NCBI RefSeq assembly: GCF_042678305.1
Contig: NZ_JBHUDT010000008.1
Strand: one strand, 5' to 3'
Length of the DNA stretch: 64,000 bases
DNA from: Gelatiniphilus marinus
GTDB lineage: Bacteria; Bacteroidota; Bacteroidia; Flavobacteriales; Flavobacteriaceae
The translations under genes were made by a program, and so were the position numbers. The stretch's first letter is position 1, and every line of letters begins with the position of its first letter. Of this stretch, positions 8,819 through 16,613 are shown one piece after another. The notes below the pieces were generated by a model. The model was not told the origin of the DNA. It did no database searches and was given only the letters and a program-made list of their open reading frames with translations.

Positions 8819-8847
8819 AGTCTCGATGAAAATCGGGACTTTTTTTT
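8819..8847 (+). terminator. Attenuator terminator upstream of pheA
   Basis: Stem AGTCTCGAT / ATCGGGACT around a GAAA loop, followed at once by a run of Ts (8840-8847). It lies between the leader peptide and the structural genes, so it should end transcription when Phe/Tyr are plentiful. Confidence 0.75.
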
Positions 8848-8888
8848 GTTCAACGCCTAGTTGAACAAACCTCAATGAAGATTGAGGT
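8848..8888 (+). promoter_or_regulatory. Two further leader hairpins with alternative pairing
   Basis: GTTCAAC/GTTGAAC (8848-8866) and ACCTCAAT/ATTGAGGT with a GAAG loop (8869-8888) follow the terminator. AGGCGTTG inside the last leader codons (8778-8785) is perfectly complementary to CAACGCCT (8851-8858), so the leader end can pair across the terminator and compete with the first hairpin. Which fold is the antiterminator is not resolved by eye. Confidence 0.5.
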
Positions 8889-8909
8889 CTTAATAATAAA
8901 AACTAGATT

Positions 8910-9737
8910 TTGATAAAAACAGTAGCCATACAAGGTGTAAAAGGATCGTTCCATCATATTGTATCTCAACAATTTTTTGAGAAACAAGTTGATGCTATTG
9001 AATGCTTAACTTTTGACCGCGTTGTTGAAAGTTTGATAGGCGAAGAATGTGACGCGGCGATAATGGCTTTAGAAAATTCTATCGCAGGCTCTATTATCCC
9101 AAATTATGCTTTAATCGATAACCGGAATTTACACATTGTTGGCGAGCATTATTTAGATATCCAGCACAATTTTATGGCGCTAAAAAACCAAAGTATTGCC
9201 CATATAAAAGAAGTGTATTCGCACCCCATGGCATTATTGCAGTGTAAAGAATTCTTTAAGCAACATCCGCACATAAAACTAATTGAAGATAAAGATACTG
9301 CCGAGGTTGCTAAGCGTATTAACGAAAACCAATTAAAAGGTGTTGGCGCTATTGCCAGTGTTATGGCTGCCGATATTTTCGAGCTCGATATTTTGGCACA
9401 TAGCATTCAAACCATAAAGCATAACGAAACCCGTTTTGCTATTGTAAAACGTACAAATTCTGAGGTTGTAGAAGCCGAAATTAACAAGGCTTCATTAAAA
9501 TTTGAAGCCAACCACAAACGGGGCAGTTTAGCAACTATTTTAAATGTAATGAGCGATTGTAAGCTAAATTTAACAAAAATCCAATCGCTACCAATTATTG
9601 AAACCCCTTGGAAATATGCCTTTTTTGTCGATGTAACTTTTGATGATTATTCAGATTTCAAAAAAGCAAAATCATTATCCGAAATAATGGCAGATAATTT
9701 TAAAGTTTTAGGCGAATATAAAAATGCAAAGTTATGA
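8910..9737 (+). CDS. pheA: Prephenate dehydratase with ACT domain
   Basis: Converts prephenate to phenylpyruvate in Phe synthesis. The 275 residues have an N-terminal two-lobed dehydratase domain starting IKTVAIQGVKGSFHH, with the (T)RF catalytic motif in NETRFAIVKR near residue 172, and a C-terminal ACT domain from about 195 (GSLATILNVMSDCKLNLTKIQ) for Phe feedback control. The usual GAL and ESRP effector motifs read GSL and QSLP, so feedback may differ. The start is a TTG at 8910; no ATG is available before the conserved N-terminus. It is the first gene of the operon behind the attenuator leader and overlaps the next gene by 4 bp (ATGA). Confidence 0.93.
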   Translation: MIKTVAIQGVKGSFHHIVSQQFFEKQVDAIECLTFDRVVESLIGEECDAAIMALENSIAGSIIPNYALIDNRNLHIVGEHYLDIQHNFMALKNQSIAHIKEVYSHPMALLQCKEFFKQHPHIKLIEDKDTAEVAKRINENQLKGVGAIASVMAADIFELDILAHSIQTIKHNETRFAIVKRTNSEVVEAEINKASLKFEANHKRGSLATILNVMSDCKLNLTKIQSLPIIETPWKYAFFVDVTFDDYSDFKKAKSLSEIMADNFKVLGEYKNAKL

Positions 9738-10879
9738 TTGAAGTCGCTAACCGATTACATACCGTTGAAGAATACTACTTTTCAAAAAAGCTGAGAGAAG
9801 TCAATTTGCTTATTGCCAACGGAAAGCCCATTGTTAATTTAGGAATAGGCAGCCCCGATTTGCAACCACCGCAAAAAGTAGTTGATGCTTTAACAGAAGG
9901 CTTGCTAAGCCCCAACGCACATAAATACCAAAGTTATCAAGGCTTGCCAGAGTTAAGGGAAGCTATGGCATGGTTTTACAAAACCCATTTTTCGGTAAAC
10001 TTAAGCGCGCATACAGAAGTGCTCCCGTTAATGGGAAGTAAAGAAGGCATCATGCATATTTCAATGGCTTATTTGAATGAAGGCGACGAAGTTTTAATTC
10101 CAAATCCAGGGTATCCAACTTACCAATCGGTAACAAAATTAGTAGGAGCAAAACCTGTTTTTTACGAATTGGATGCCACCAATAATTGGTTACCAGATTT
10201 AAAAGCTTTGGAACAAACAGATTTAAGCCAAGTGAAATTGATGTGGGTAAATTATCCGCACATGCCCACAGGCGCACAACCAACCAAATATTTATTTGAA
10301 GAACTGGTAGCCTTCGCAAAACGTAATAACATATTAATAGTAAACGATAACCCATATAGCTTTATCCTTAACAATTCGCCAAAAAGCATATTAAGCGTTA
10401 AAGGCGCAAAAGATGTGTGTTTAGAGCTTAATTCGTTAAGTAAAACCTTTAATATGGCAGGTTGGCGAGTGGGTATGTTAGTTGGAAATAACGAGCATAT
10501 AAACCATGTTTTAAAAGTAAAAAGCAACATGGATTCGGGTATGTTTTACGGCATTCAAAAAGGTGCTATTGAGGCTTTAAAATGTTCTAAAATGTGGTTT
10601 AGCGCATTAAACAGCGTTTATAAACAGCGTAGAGATTTAATATGGCAATTGGCCGATGCATTAAATTGTACCTACGATAAAAACGCCACAGGACTATTTG
10701 TTTGGGCAAAATTACCAGAGCATGTAAAAGCGGAAGAATTTATAGATTTAATATTGAAAGAGAACCATATATTTATTACTCCAGGGACTATTTTTGGAAG
10801 TCAAGGCGAGGGCTACATTAGGTTTTCTTTATGTGCATCAAATGAGATTTTAGAAGAAGCAATAACAAGATTGGAATAG
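9734..10879 (+). CDS. Pyridoxal-phosphate aminotransferase, class I/II (aromatic amino acid synthesis)
   Basis: 381 residues of the fold-type I aminotransferase family. Visible motifs are NLGIGSPDLQPP (about 35-46), YQSYQGLPELREAM (substrate/cofactor loop), NPGYPTYQS, NDNPYSF, and SLSKTFNMAGWRVG with the PLP lysine near residue 237; the C-terminal arginine region is GEGYIRFSLC. The 4-bp overlap with pheA and the position before tyrA indicate the last step to Phe and Tyr: transamination of phenylpyruvate and 4-hydroxyphenylpyruvate. Substrate choice is inferred from context; an aspartate or LL-DAP-type aminotransferase would look similar. Confidence 0.88.
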   Translation: MIEVANRLHTVEEYYFSKKLREVNLLIANGKPIVNLGIGSPDLQPPQKVVDALTEGLLSPNAHKYQSYQGLPELREAMAWFYKTHFSVNLSAHTEVLPLMGSKEGIMHISMAYLNEGDEVLIPNPGYPTYQSVTKLVGAKPVFYELDATNNWLPDLKALEQTDLSQVKLMWVNYPHMPTGAQPTKYLFEELVAFAKRNNILIVNDNPYSFILNNSPKSILSVKGAKDVCLELNSLSKTFNMAGWRVGMLVGNNEHINHVLKVKSNMDSGMFYGIQKGAIEALKCSKMWFSALNSVYKQRRDLIWQLADALNCTYDKNATGLFVWAKLPEHVKAEEFIDLILKENHIFITPGTIFGSQGEGYIRFSLCASNEILEEAITRLE

Positions 10880-10948
10880 TGTGCAGTATTCAGTCGCGGC
10901 AAGCAGTTATATGAAGAATAAAAAGAATAATATTAGATAATTTTTGAA

Positions 10949-10977
10949 AGCCCTCTCCTTTGGAGAGGGTTGAGAGA
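10949..10977. repeat. Short G/C-rich palindromic repeat, copy 1
   Basis: CCCTCTCCTTTGGAGAGGG (10951-10969) followed by TTGAGAGA, in the gap between the aminotransferase and tyrA. It is a member of the family best seen at 11917-11945. Confidence 0.6.
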
Positions 10978-10982
10978 AGCTC

Positions 10983-11864
10983 ATGAAAAACATATATATA
11001 ATAGGCGTAGGTTTAATTGGAGGCAGTCTTGCTATTGATATTAAAAAGAATAACCCAGAAACGGTTATTTATGGTATTAGTAGAAAAGACAGTACTTTAG
11101 AAACAGCATTGTCGCTTAATTTAATCGATAAAAAAGCCACATTGGATGATGTAGAAAAAGCCGACTTGGTAATCGTGTCCATTCCAGTTGATGCAACGGT
11201 TAAATTGCTGCCTACCATTTTAGATAAGATACCGGACAATGGTTTGGTTGTTGATGCGGGATCGACTAAAGAAGATATTTGTAAAGCGGTTGAAAACCAT
11301 CCAAAACGAAGAAATTTTTTAGCGATGCACCCCATTGCGGGCACCGAACATTCGGGGCCAAACGCTGCCATTTCGGGGTTGTTTGTAGGCAAAACAAATA
11401 TTATTTGCGAAGTTGAAAAAACAGCTTTTAAGCTTCAAGAAAAAGCGTTAAAGCTGTTTGCCGATGTTGGCATGCGCATGCGTTATATGAATCCTGTGGC
11501 GCACGATAAGCATATTGCGTACATGTCGCATTTATCGCATATTAGTGCATTTATGTTAGGGAAAACGGTTATCGATAAAGAACGAAATGAACGCGATATT
11601 TTTGATATGGCCGGTAGTGGATTTGCATCAACGGTGCGATTAGCTAAAAGTTCGCCAGAAATGTGGACACCCATTTTTAAGCAAAACAAAACCAATGTTA
11701 TTGAAACTTTGGAAGAATATATTACAAACCTAACGCATTTTAAAGAGTTGATGCAACAAGACGATTTTGATGCGATTTTTAACGAAATGAAAGACACCAA
11801 TTATATAAAAGAAATATTGAAGCCCCTCTTAACCTCCCCGAAGGGGATGGATGCTCACTCTTGA
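10983..11864 (+). CDS. tyrA: Prephenate dehydrogenase
   Basis: Oxidative decarboxylation of prephenate to 4-hydroxyphenylpyruvate with NAD(P)+. Starts with a Rossmann motif (YIIGVGLIGGSLAIDI, residues 4-19) and continues with VDAGSTKEDI, the active-site block HPIAGTEHSGP and MSHLSHISAFML. The 293-residue protein lacks an ACT domain. Its last 13 or so residues (PLLTSPKGMDAHS) are encoded by a short G/C-rich repeat, so the original stop has probably been displaced. It is third in the aromatic operon, after a 103-bp gap that holds another copy of the repeat. Confidence 0.92.
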   Translation: MKNIYIIGVGLIGGSLAIDIKKNNPETVIYGISRKDSTLETALSLNLIDKKATLDDVEKADLVIVSIPVDATVKLLPTILDKIPDNGLVVDAGSTKEDICKAVENHPKRRNFLAMHPIAGTEHSGPNAAISGLFVGKTNIICEVEKTAFKLQEKALKLFADVGMRMRYMNPVAHDKHIAYMSHLSHISAFMLGKTVIDKERNERDIFDMAGSGFASTVRLAKSSPEMWTPIFKQNKTNVIETLEEYITNLTHFKELMQQDDFDAIFNEMKDTNYIKEILKPLLTSPKGMDAHS

Positions 11865-11880
11865 GTGAGACCCGAGAGGT
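11821..11880. repeat. Short G/C-rich palindromic repeat, copy 2 (inverted), forming the tyrA 3' end
   Basis: GCCCCTCTTAACCTCCCC and GAAGGGGATG are the reverse of the repeat's typical layout. A second small hairpin, GCTCACTCTTGAGTGAG, follows at 11853-11869. The tyrA stop codon lies inside it at 11862-11864. Confidence 0.55.
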
Positions 11881-11916
11881 TTAAAGAATTTGATAGATTT
11901 GAGTTTGAGTACGTGT

Positions 11917-11945
11917 TCCCCTCCTTTGGAGGGGTTAGGGGTGGG
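11917..11945. repeat. Short G/C-rich palindromic repeat, copy 3 (best copy)
   Basis: Reads CCCCTCCTTTGGAGGGG followed by TTAGGGGTGGG: an 7-8 bp stem around a TT centre plus a G-rich tail. It is a compact REP-like unit widespread in flavobacterial intergenic DNA. Confidence 0.65.
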
Positions 11946-11963
11946 TTTTTAGAGCAAGAGTGA

Positions 11964-12071
11964 TGCGTTAGGGATTGAACGGTGTGTTTGAGCTCCCCGA
12001 TCCCGACGCTTCGGGAGAGGGAGCGAGTAGTGAAAGCCCTACCTCCCGAAGTTTCGGGAGTGTAACGCCCA
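11964..12071 (+). repeat. ~105 bp structured repeat, copy 1
   Basis: Opens with GCGTTAGGGATTGAA and closes with GTAACGCCC, so the ends pair as GCGTTA/TAACGC. Inside are a long stem (GCTCCC...GGGAGC around TCCCGA/TTCGGGA) and a second hairpin (CTCCCGAA/TTCGGGAG). Copies 2 (36244-36346, inverted) and 3 (48708-48798) share the end sequences and layout but have different, compensating stem bases. It lies between tyrA and the DAHP synthase gene. Confidence 0.7.
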
Positions 12072-12143
12072 AATTAAGAGCATTAAATAGTAAAAAATAA
12101 ATATTAAAACAAAATAGCTTTAGAGGCTTAATACTAAGAAGAT

Positions 12144-13226
12144 ATGGAAAACAAAAAAGAAATGAGAGCTTGGTTGGACGATATGAATTTAGATCATCCG
12201 TTAGTCGTGGCAGGACCATGTAGTGCAGAAACCGAAGAACAAGTGCTTAAAATAGCACACGAGCTTAAAGATACCGATGTAAATTATTTTAGAGCCGGTA
12301 TCTGGAAACCCAGAACACGCCCGGGTATGTTCGAGGGGGTTGGCGCTTTAGGGCTTAAATGGTTGCAAAAAGTTAAAAAGGAAACCGGCATGAAAGTTTG
12401 TACAGAGGTTGCCAATGCTACCCATGTAAAGTTGGCTTTAGAGCATGATATAGATATGCTTTGGGTTGGTGCCCGATCTACCGTAAGTCCTTTTATTATG
12501 CAGGAGATTGCAGATGCGCTGCAAGGTACGGACAAGCCTGTTTTAATTAAGAATCCAGTAAACCCAGATTTAGCGTTGTGGTTAGGTGGTATTGAAAGAA
12601 TTTATAGCTCTGGAGTTAAAAACATAGGCGCTATCCACAGAGGGTTTTCAACGTACGAAAAGTCTAAATACAGAAATAATCCAGAATGGCAGTTGGCCAT
12701 CGAGTTTCAAAATAAATTTCCAGACATTCCGTTAATTAACGACCCGTCTCATATTACAGGGAAAAGAGATATGGTTTTCGATATATCTCAAGCAGCCTTA
12801 GATTTGAATTTTGATGGCCTTATGATTGAGACGCACTACGATCCTGATAATGCATGGAGCGATGCAGCACAACAGGTAACACCATCTAGTTTGGTACAAA
12901 TTATGCGCGATTTAAAAATAAGAAAAGAAACCGATGCCGAAGTAGAGTACCAAAATGCATTAAATAATTTAAGAGCAAAGATAGATGTTATAGATAATCA
13001 AATTATTGGGTTACTTGGTAATCGTATGGTAGCATCAGATGGTATTGGCGCCCTTAAAAAGAAGAAAAACGTAGCCGTATTACAGAGCAAACGTTGGAAC
13101 GAGATTTTAGGCAAAATGGTTTTAGAAGGTCAAGACCACGGATTGAGCGAAGAGTTTATCTTGAAAATGTTCAAGGCCATTCATCAAGAATCTATTAATC
13201 ATCAAGAGAAGATAATTAATGGGTAG
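12144..13226 (+). CDS. Bifunctional DAHP synthase / chorismate mutase (type II)
   Basis: First step of the shikimate pathway (PEP + erythrose 4-phosphate to DAHP) fused to chorismate mutase, giving prephenate for the two upstream enzymes. Residues 1-265 form the type I-beta DAHP synthase barrel: VVAGPCSAE (21-29), FRAGIWKPRTRPGMFEG, KVCTEV, LWVGARS, HRGFSTYEKSKYR and NDPSHITGKR. Residues about 270-360 are an AroQ-type mutase helix bundle (LRAKIDVIDNQIIGLLGNRM, IHQESI). The fusion is standard in Bacteroidota, where the mutase domain also serves allosteric control. Last gene of the aromatic operon, followed by a strong terminator. Confidence 0.94.
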   Translation: MENKKEMRAWLDDMNLDHPLVVAGPCSAETEEQVLKIAHELKDTDVNYFRAGIWKPRTRPGMFEGVGALGLKWLQKVKKETGMKVCTEVANATHVKLALEHDIDMLWVGARSTVSPFIMQEIADALQGTDKPVLIKNPVNPDLALWLGGIERIYSSGVKNIGAIHRGFSTYEKSKYRNNPEWQLAIEFQNKFPDIPLINDPSHITGKRDMVFDISQAALDLNFDGLMIETHYDPDNAWSDAAQQVTPSSLVQIMRDLKIRKETDAEVEYQNALNNLRAKIDVIDNQIIGLLGNRMVASDGIGALKKKKNVAVLQSKRWNEILGKMVLEGQDHGLSEEFILKMFKAIHQESINHQEKIING

Positions 13227-13236
13227 TATATGTTAA

Positions 13237-13271
13237 CAAAAAATGCCTCGCAAAAAGCGAGGCATTTTTTT
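13237..13271. terminator. Bidirectional terminator between the aromatic operon and a convergent gene
   Basis: AAAAAATGCCTCGC / GCGAGGCATTTTTT stem with an AAAAA loop and flanking A- and T-runs; it can serve the aromatic operon from the left and the convergent gene at 13287 from the right. Confidence 0.85.
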
Positions 13272-13286
13272 ATGGATAAAGCACAG

Positions 13287-13733
13287 TTATTTATTTCTTT
13301 TAAAAATATAACGGGTTATAAAAATACCTTGGTTATCGCCTTTACCGGCACTTTCAACAGCGCTTGTAACAAAGGCAAGTTCCCAGCCTTCTTCAATCAT
13401 GGTGTTGATTTTAGAAGTAATTATAGCATCGTTTGCAGCTATATTTTGAAAACGAATGCCACCAAGGTTAAAGAAGTTAAGTAGCTTGGTTTCATCAAAC
13501 TCTTTAACTCTTATGTCTCCACGTTTAGATTTGTTTCGCGTATTATCCTCTTCGGTTTGCGTGCTAGTGTACTCTTTGTAATCTTTGGCTTCGTTGGCGC
13601 TAATAATTCTAGAACGCCCTAAACCATTAGGAACAATAGATTCTACGCTAGTTACCACTTTGTACTCTACTTGGGCACTGGCATCCATAAATGCAAAAAG
13701 GCTAATAGCCAAAACAATAAGTAATTTTTTCAT
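13287..13733 (-). CDS. Exported small protein, DUF4177-like
   Basis: 148 residues with a clean signal peptide (MKKLLIVLAISLFAFMDASAQ). The mature part opens VEYKVV and has near its end a block INTMIEEGWELAFVT...FITRYIFKRN. This YKVV ... EGWEL ... YIFKR layout is that of DUF4177-type proteins, small beta-rich domains of unknown role. The charged middle (about residues 50-90) is longer than in the basic domain. Probably periplasmic. It is a lone gene, divergent from rsgA. Confidence 0.65.
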   Translation of the reverse strand: MKKLLIVLAISLFAFMDASAQVEYKVVTSVESIVPNGLGRSRIISANEAKDYKEYTSTQTEEDNTRNKSKRGDIRVKEFDETKLLNFFNLGGIRFQNIAANDAIITSKINTMIEEGWELAFVTSAVESAGKGDNQGIFITRYIFKRNK

Positions 13734-13823
13734 GTTGTTGATTTTTGTTAAAAATTAATATTGACAAGTTTAACCAATATCCATACCAAAAAAAATATTT
13801 TTTAGCTTTACTTTTGAAAAACT

Positions 13824-14774
13824 ATGACAGGACGCGTTTATAAATCTACAGGAAGCTGGTACACCGTTAAAACCCAATTGGGCGAAACCTACCAATGCCG
13901 TATTAAAGGGAAGTTTCGTATTAAAGGCATTAAAAGCACCAATCCCATTGCTGTGGGCGACATAGTTGATTTTGAGTTGGAAACGTACAATAATCAAGAG
14001 TCAGGAGTTATTTATAATATACACGACAGAAGCAATTATATTGTTAGAAAATCGGTAAACCTATCAAAACAAACCCATATCATTGCGGCGAATATCGATT
14101 TGGTTTTTTTAATGATTACCATTAACAACCCCCCAACTTTAACCAGTTTTATCGATAGGTTTTTGGTAACTGCCGAAGCGTATTCCATAAAAACCGTATT
14201 GCTGTTTAACAAAATTGATGCTTACGACTCGGACACGCTAAACGAAGTAAAATACCTAGCCCATATTTACAGAAAAATTGGCTACGAGTGTATTGGTGTT
14301 TCTGCCGTTTCTGGCAAAAATGTAGAAAAAGTTAAGGCTGCAATGCTTGGTAATGTAAGTGTGTTTTCTGGCCATTCTGGTGTTGGAAAATCCACACTTA
14401 TAAACACCATCGAGCCGTCGTTAAATATTAAAACCAAAGAAATTTCTACCCAACACAGCCAAGGGCAGCATACCACGACTTTTGCAGAAATGTTCGATTT
14501 AAGTTTCGACGCTAAAATTATCGATACACCGGGTATTAAGGGTTTTGGTGTTGTTGATATGGAAAAAGAAGAAGTGGGCGATTATTTTCCCGAAATTTTC
14601 AAACTCAAACAAGATTGTAAATTTAATAATTGTTTGCATATCAAAGAACCAAATTGTGCCGTAAAAAAAGCATTGGATAATGATGAGATAGCATTTTCAA
14701 GGTACAGAAGTTATTTGCAGATTATTGAAGGTGAAGACGAGCATTACAGAACAGATAATTGGGATAAAGAATAG
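13824..14774 (+). CDS. rsgA: Ribosome small-subunit-dependent GTPase A
   Basis: Late 30S subunit maturation factor. 316 residues: N-terminal OB-fold (residues 1-75), circularly permuted GTPase with G4 NKID, G1 GHSGVGKS (about 182-189), G3 DTPG, and a C-terminal zinc finger (CKFNNCLHIKEPNCAV: C, C, H, C). All parts are intact. A TACTTTTG box at about 13809-13816 lies just before the ATG. Confidence 0.96.
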   Translation: MTGRVYKSTGSWYTVKTQLGETYQCRIKGKFRIKGIKSTNPIAVGDIVDFELETYNNQESGVIYNIHDRSNYIVRKSVNLSKQTHIIAANIDLVFLMITINNPPTLTSFIDRFLVTAEAYSIKTVLLFNKIDAYDSDTLNEVKYLAHIYRKIGYECIGVSAVSGKNVEKVKAAMLGNVSVFSGHSGVGKSTLINTIEPSLNIKTKEISTQHSQGQHTTTFAEMFDLSFDAKIIDTPGIKGFGVVDMEKEEVGDYFPEIFKLKQDCKFNNCLHIKEPNCAVKKALDNDEIAFSRYRSYLQIIEGEDEHYRTDNWDKE

Positions 14775-14807
14775 TTTTTAATCAGTTCAAATAATTAAAA
14801 AAAACAC

Positions 14808-15968
14808 ATGAAGTATTGCGTTCTAATTTTTTTTATTTCATTACTTTCTGTGGGTTGTTTAAATAAAAAAACTGAAAAGCAGGTAAGTCCAATTGCTAAA
14901 AAACCTAAAGAATCGTTCGTGTTTAACACCTTATTTAAAAATGGCGAAAATGGTTATGCGTGTTACAGAATACCTGCAGTTGTTACTACTATTAACGGCA
15001 CTGTTTTAGCATTTAGCGAAGCTCGAAAAGCGGGATGTTCCGATACGGGGGATATAGATTTGGTAATGAAAAAATCTACCGATAATGGTGTTACTTGGAG
15101 TGCTCTTAAAATAATTTGGGACGATAAAGCTAACGTTTGCGGTAATCCAGCGCCAGTTGTTGATGCAGAAACAGGAACTATTCATTTACTGGCCACTTGG
15201 AATAATGGTAAAGACCACGAAAATCAAATTATTAACGGCACAAGTATTGAAAGCAGGTTGGTTTATCATTTAGTTTCAACTAACAATGGCGAAACATGGT
15301 CTAATCCAAAAAACATTACTGAAAGCACAAAAAAAGAAAATTGGACCTGGTATGCAACCGGACCCGTTCATGGTATTCAATTAAAAAAAGGAGCGCATAA
15401 AGGGCGGTTGGTAATCCCTTGCGATCATATTGAAAAAGGTACAAAAAAATATTATTCGCATGCTATTTATTCCGATGATCATGGAGAAACATGGCAACTG
15501 GGAAAAAGCACACCAAACCACCAAGTTAACGAATGTACCGTGGCAGAATTAACCAATGGCGATTTGTTGTTAAACATGCGTAATTACGATAGAAATACTG
15601 CCAAAACAAGGCAAATAGCCATAAGTAAAGATGGTGGCCATACCTGGATTAACCAAACTTTTGATACCGAATTACCAGAGCCAAGGTGCCAAGGGGCATT
15701 GCTGTCTGTTACAAAAGGCGAAAACAACAGGTTGTTATTTACAAACCCCGCAGACTCCTTAGCTAGAATAAACATGACACTTTCAATAAGTGATGATGAT
15801 GGTTTAAGTTGGGATAAAAAGATCTCGATTTATGAGTCGCATTCGGCTTATTCAGATCTTACAGAATTAAAAAACGGTAATATTTTAGTGCTATTCGAAG
15901 CAGGCATAAACAATGCTTATGAGGGTATTCACTATAAAATTATTGATAAGAAACTTATTTTTAATTAA
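14808..15968 (+). CDS. Exo-alpha-sialidase (neuraminidase), lipoprotein
   Basis: Hydrolyses terminal sialic acid from glycans, at the cell surface or in the periplasm. Signal ends LLSVGC, with the lipidated Cys at about 17. The FRIP-like motif is CYRIPAVV (about 56-63), giving the first catalytic Arg. There are five Asp boxes: STDNGVTW, STNNGETW, SDDHGETW, SKDGGHTW and SDDDGLSW, which is a six-bladed propeller. GNPAPVV and the C-terminal SAYSDLTEL supply further active-site residues. The length of 386 fits a single-domain GH33. No sialic acid transport or lyase genes flank it, so its place between rsgA and dtd looks fortuitous. Confidence 0.88.
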   Translation: MKYCVLIFFISLLSVGCLNKKTEKQVSPIAKKPKESFVFNTLFKNGENGYACYRIPAVVTTINGTVLAFSEARKAGCSDTGDIDLVMKKSTDNGVTWSALKIIWDDKANVCGNPAPVVDAETGTIHLLATWNNGKDHENQIINGTSIESRLVYHLVSTNNGETWSNPKNITESTKKENWTWYATGPVHGIQLKKGAHKGRLVIPCDHIEKGTKKYYSHAIYSDDHGETWQLGKSTPNHQVNECTVAELTNGDLLLNMRNYDRNTAKTRQIAISKDGGHTWINQTFDTELPEPRCQGALLSVTKGENNRLLFTNPADSLARINMTLSISDDDGLSWDKKISIYESHSAYSDLTELKNGNILVLFEAGINNAYEGIHYKIIDKKLIFN

Positions 15969-15981
15969 GAGTTGTTTATAA

Positions 15982-16434
15982 ATGAAAGTAGTCATTCAAC
16001 GTGTATCCAAAGCCAGCGTTACCATTGAAGGTAAAAAAGTTGCATCCATAGAAAACGGTTTATTAATCCTTTTAGGCATTGTAAACAACGATGCCCAAGA
16101 CGATATTAATTGGCTTTCAAACAAAACAGTAAACCTTCGCGTTTTTGAAGACGAAAATGGCGTGATGAACAAATCGCTTTTAGATGCAAAAGGCGATGTT
16201 ATTGTGGTAAGCCAGTTTACATTGCACGCCTCAACCAAAAAAGGAAATCGCCCAAGTTATATTAAAGCTGCAAAACCAGATGTTGCTATTCCGCTTTATG
16301 AAAGTTTTGTAAATCAACTTGAAAAAGATTTAGGGAAGAAAGTGCAAACCGGAGAATTTGGAGCCGACATGAAAGTGGAATTAATAAACGATGGGCCGGT
16401 AACCATTATCATCGATTCAAAAAACAAAGTATAA
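15982..16434 (+). CDS. dtd: D-aminoacyl-tRNA deacylase
   Basis: Recycles D-aminoacyl-tRNAs and Gly-tRNA(Ala). 150 residues, the family's usual size. MKVVIQRVSKASVTI at the N-terminus, SQFTL (active-site motif) and the GxPP-type loop region near KKGNRPSY are visible; the C-terminus has NDGPVTIIID. It follows the sialidase gene by 13 bp. Confidence 0.95.
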   Translation: MKVVIQRVSKASVTIEGKKVASIENGLLILLGIVNNDAQDDINWLSNKTVNLRVFEDENGVMNKSLLDAKGDVIVVSQFTLHASTKKGNRPSYIKAAKPDVAIPLYESFVNQLEKDLGKKVQTGEFGADMKVELINDGPVTIIIDSKNKV

Positions 16435-16613
16435 TTTGCCACGGTTTTTTAGCGCCCCATCAGTTGTTTTTTTCAATGGGTTTTTATACATTAGCTGTAA
16501 GGCTTTTAATAATAGTGCTAAAGAAAAAATTACCTAAAGCATGATTTTTATCATATAAATAAAGCTTGTGTTTCTTTATTTTTATCGCTTTATTTTTGTT
16601 TAAAAACCAATCT

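Noticed and set aside
14808..15968. Part of a sialic acid utilisation locus
   Set aside because: Flanking genes are rsgA and dtd, with no lyase, kinase or transporter for sialic acid in view.
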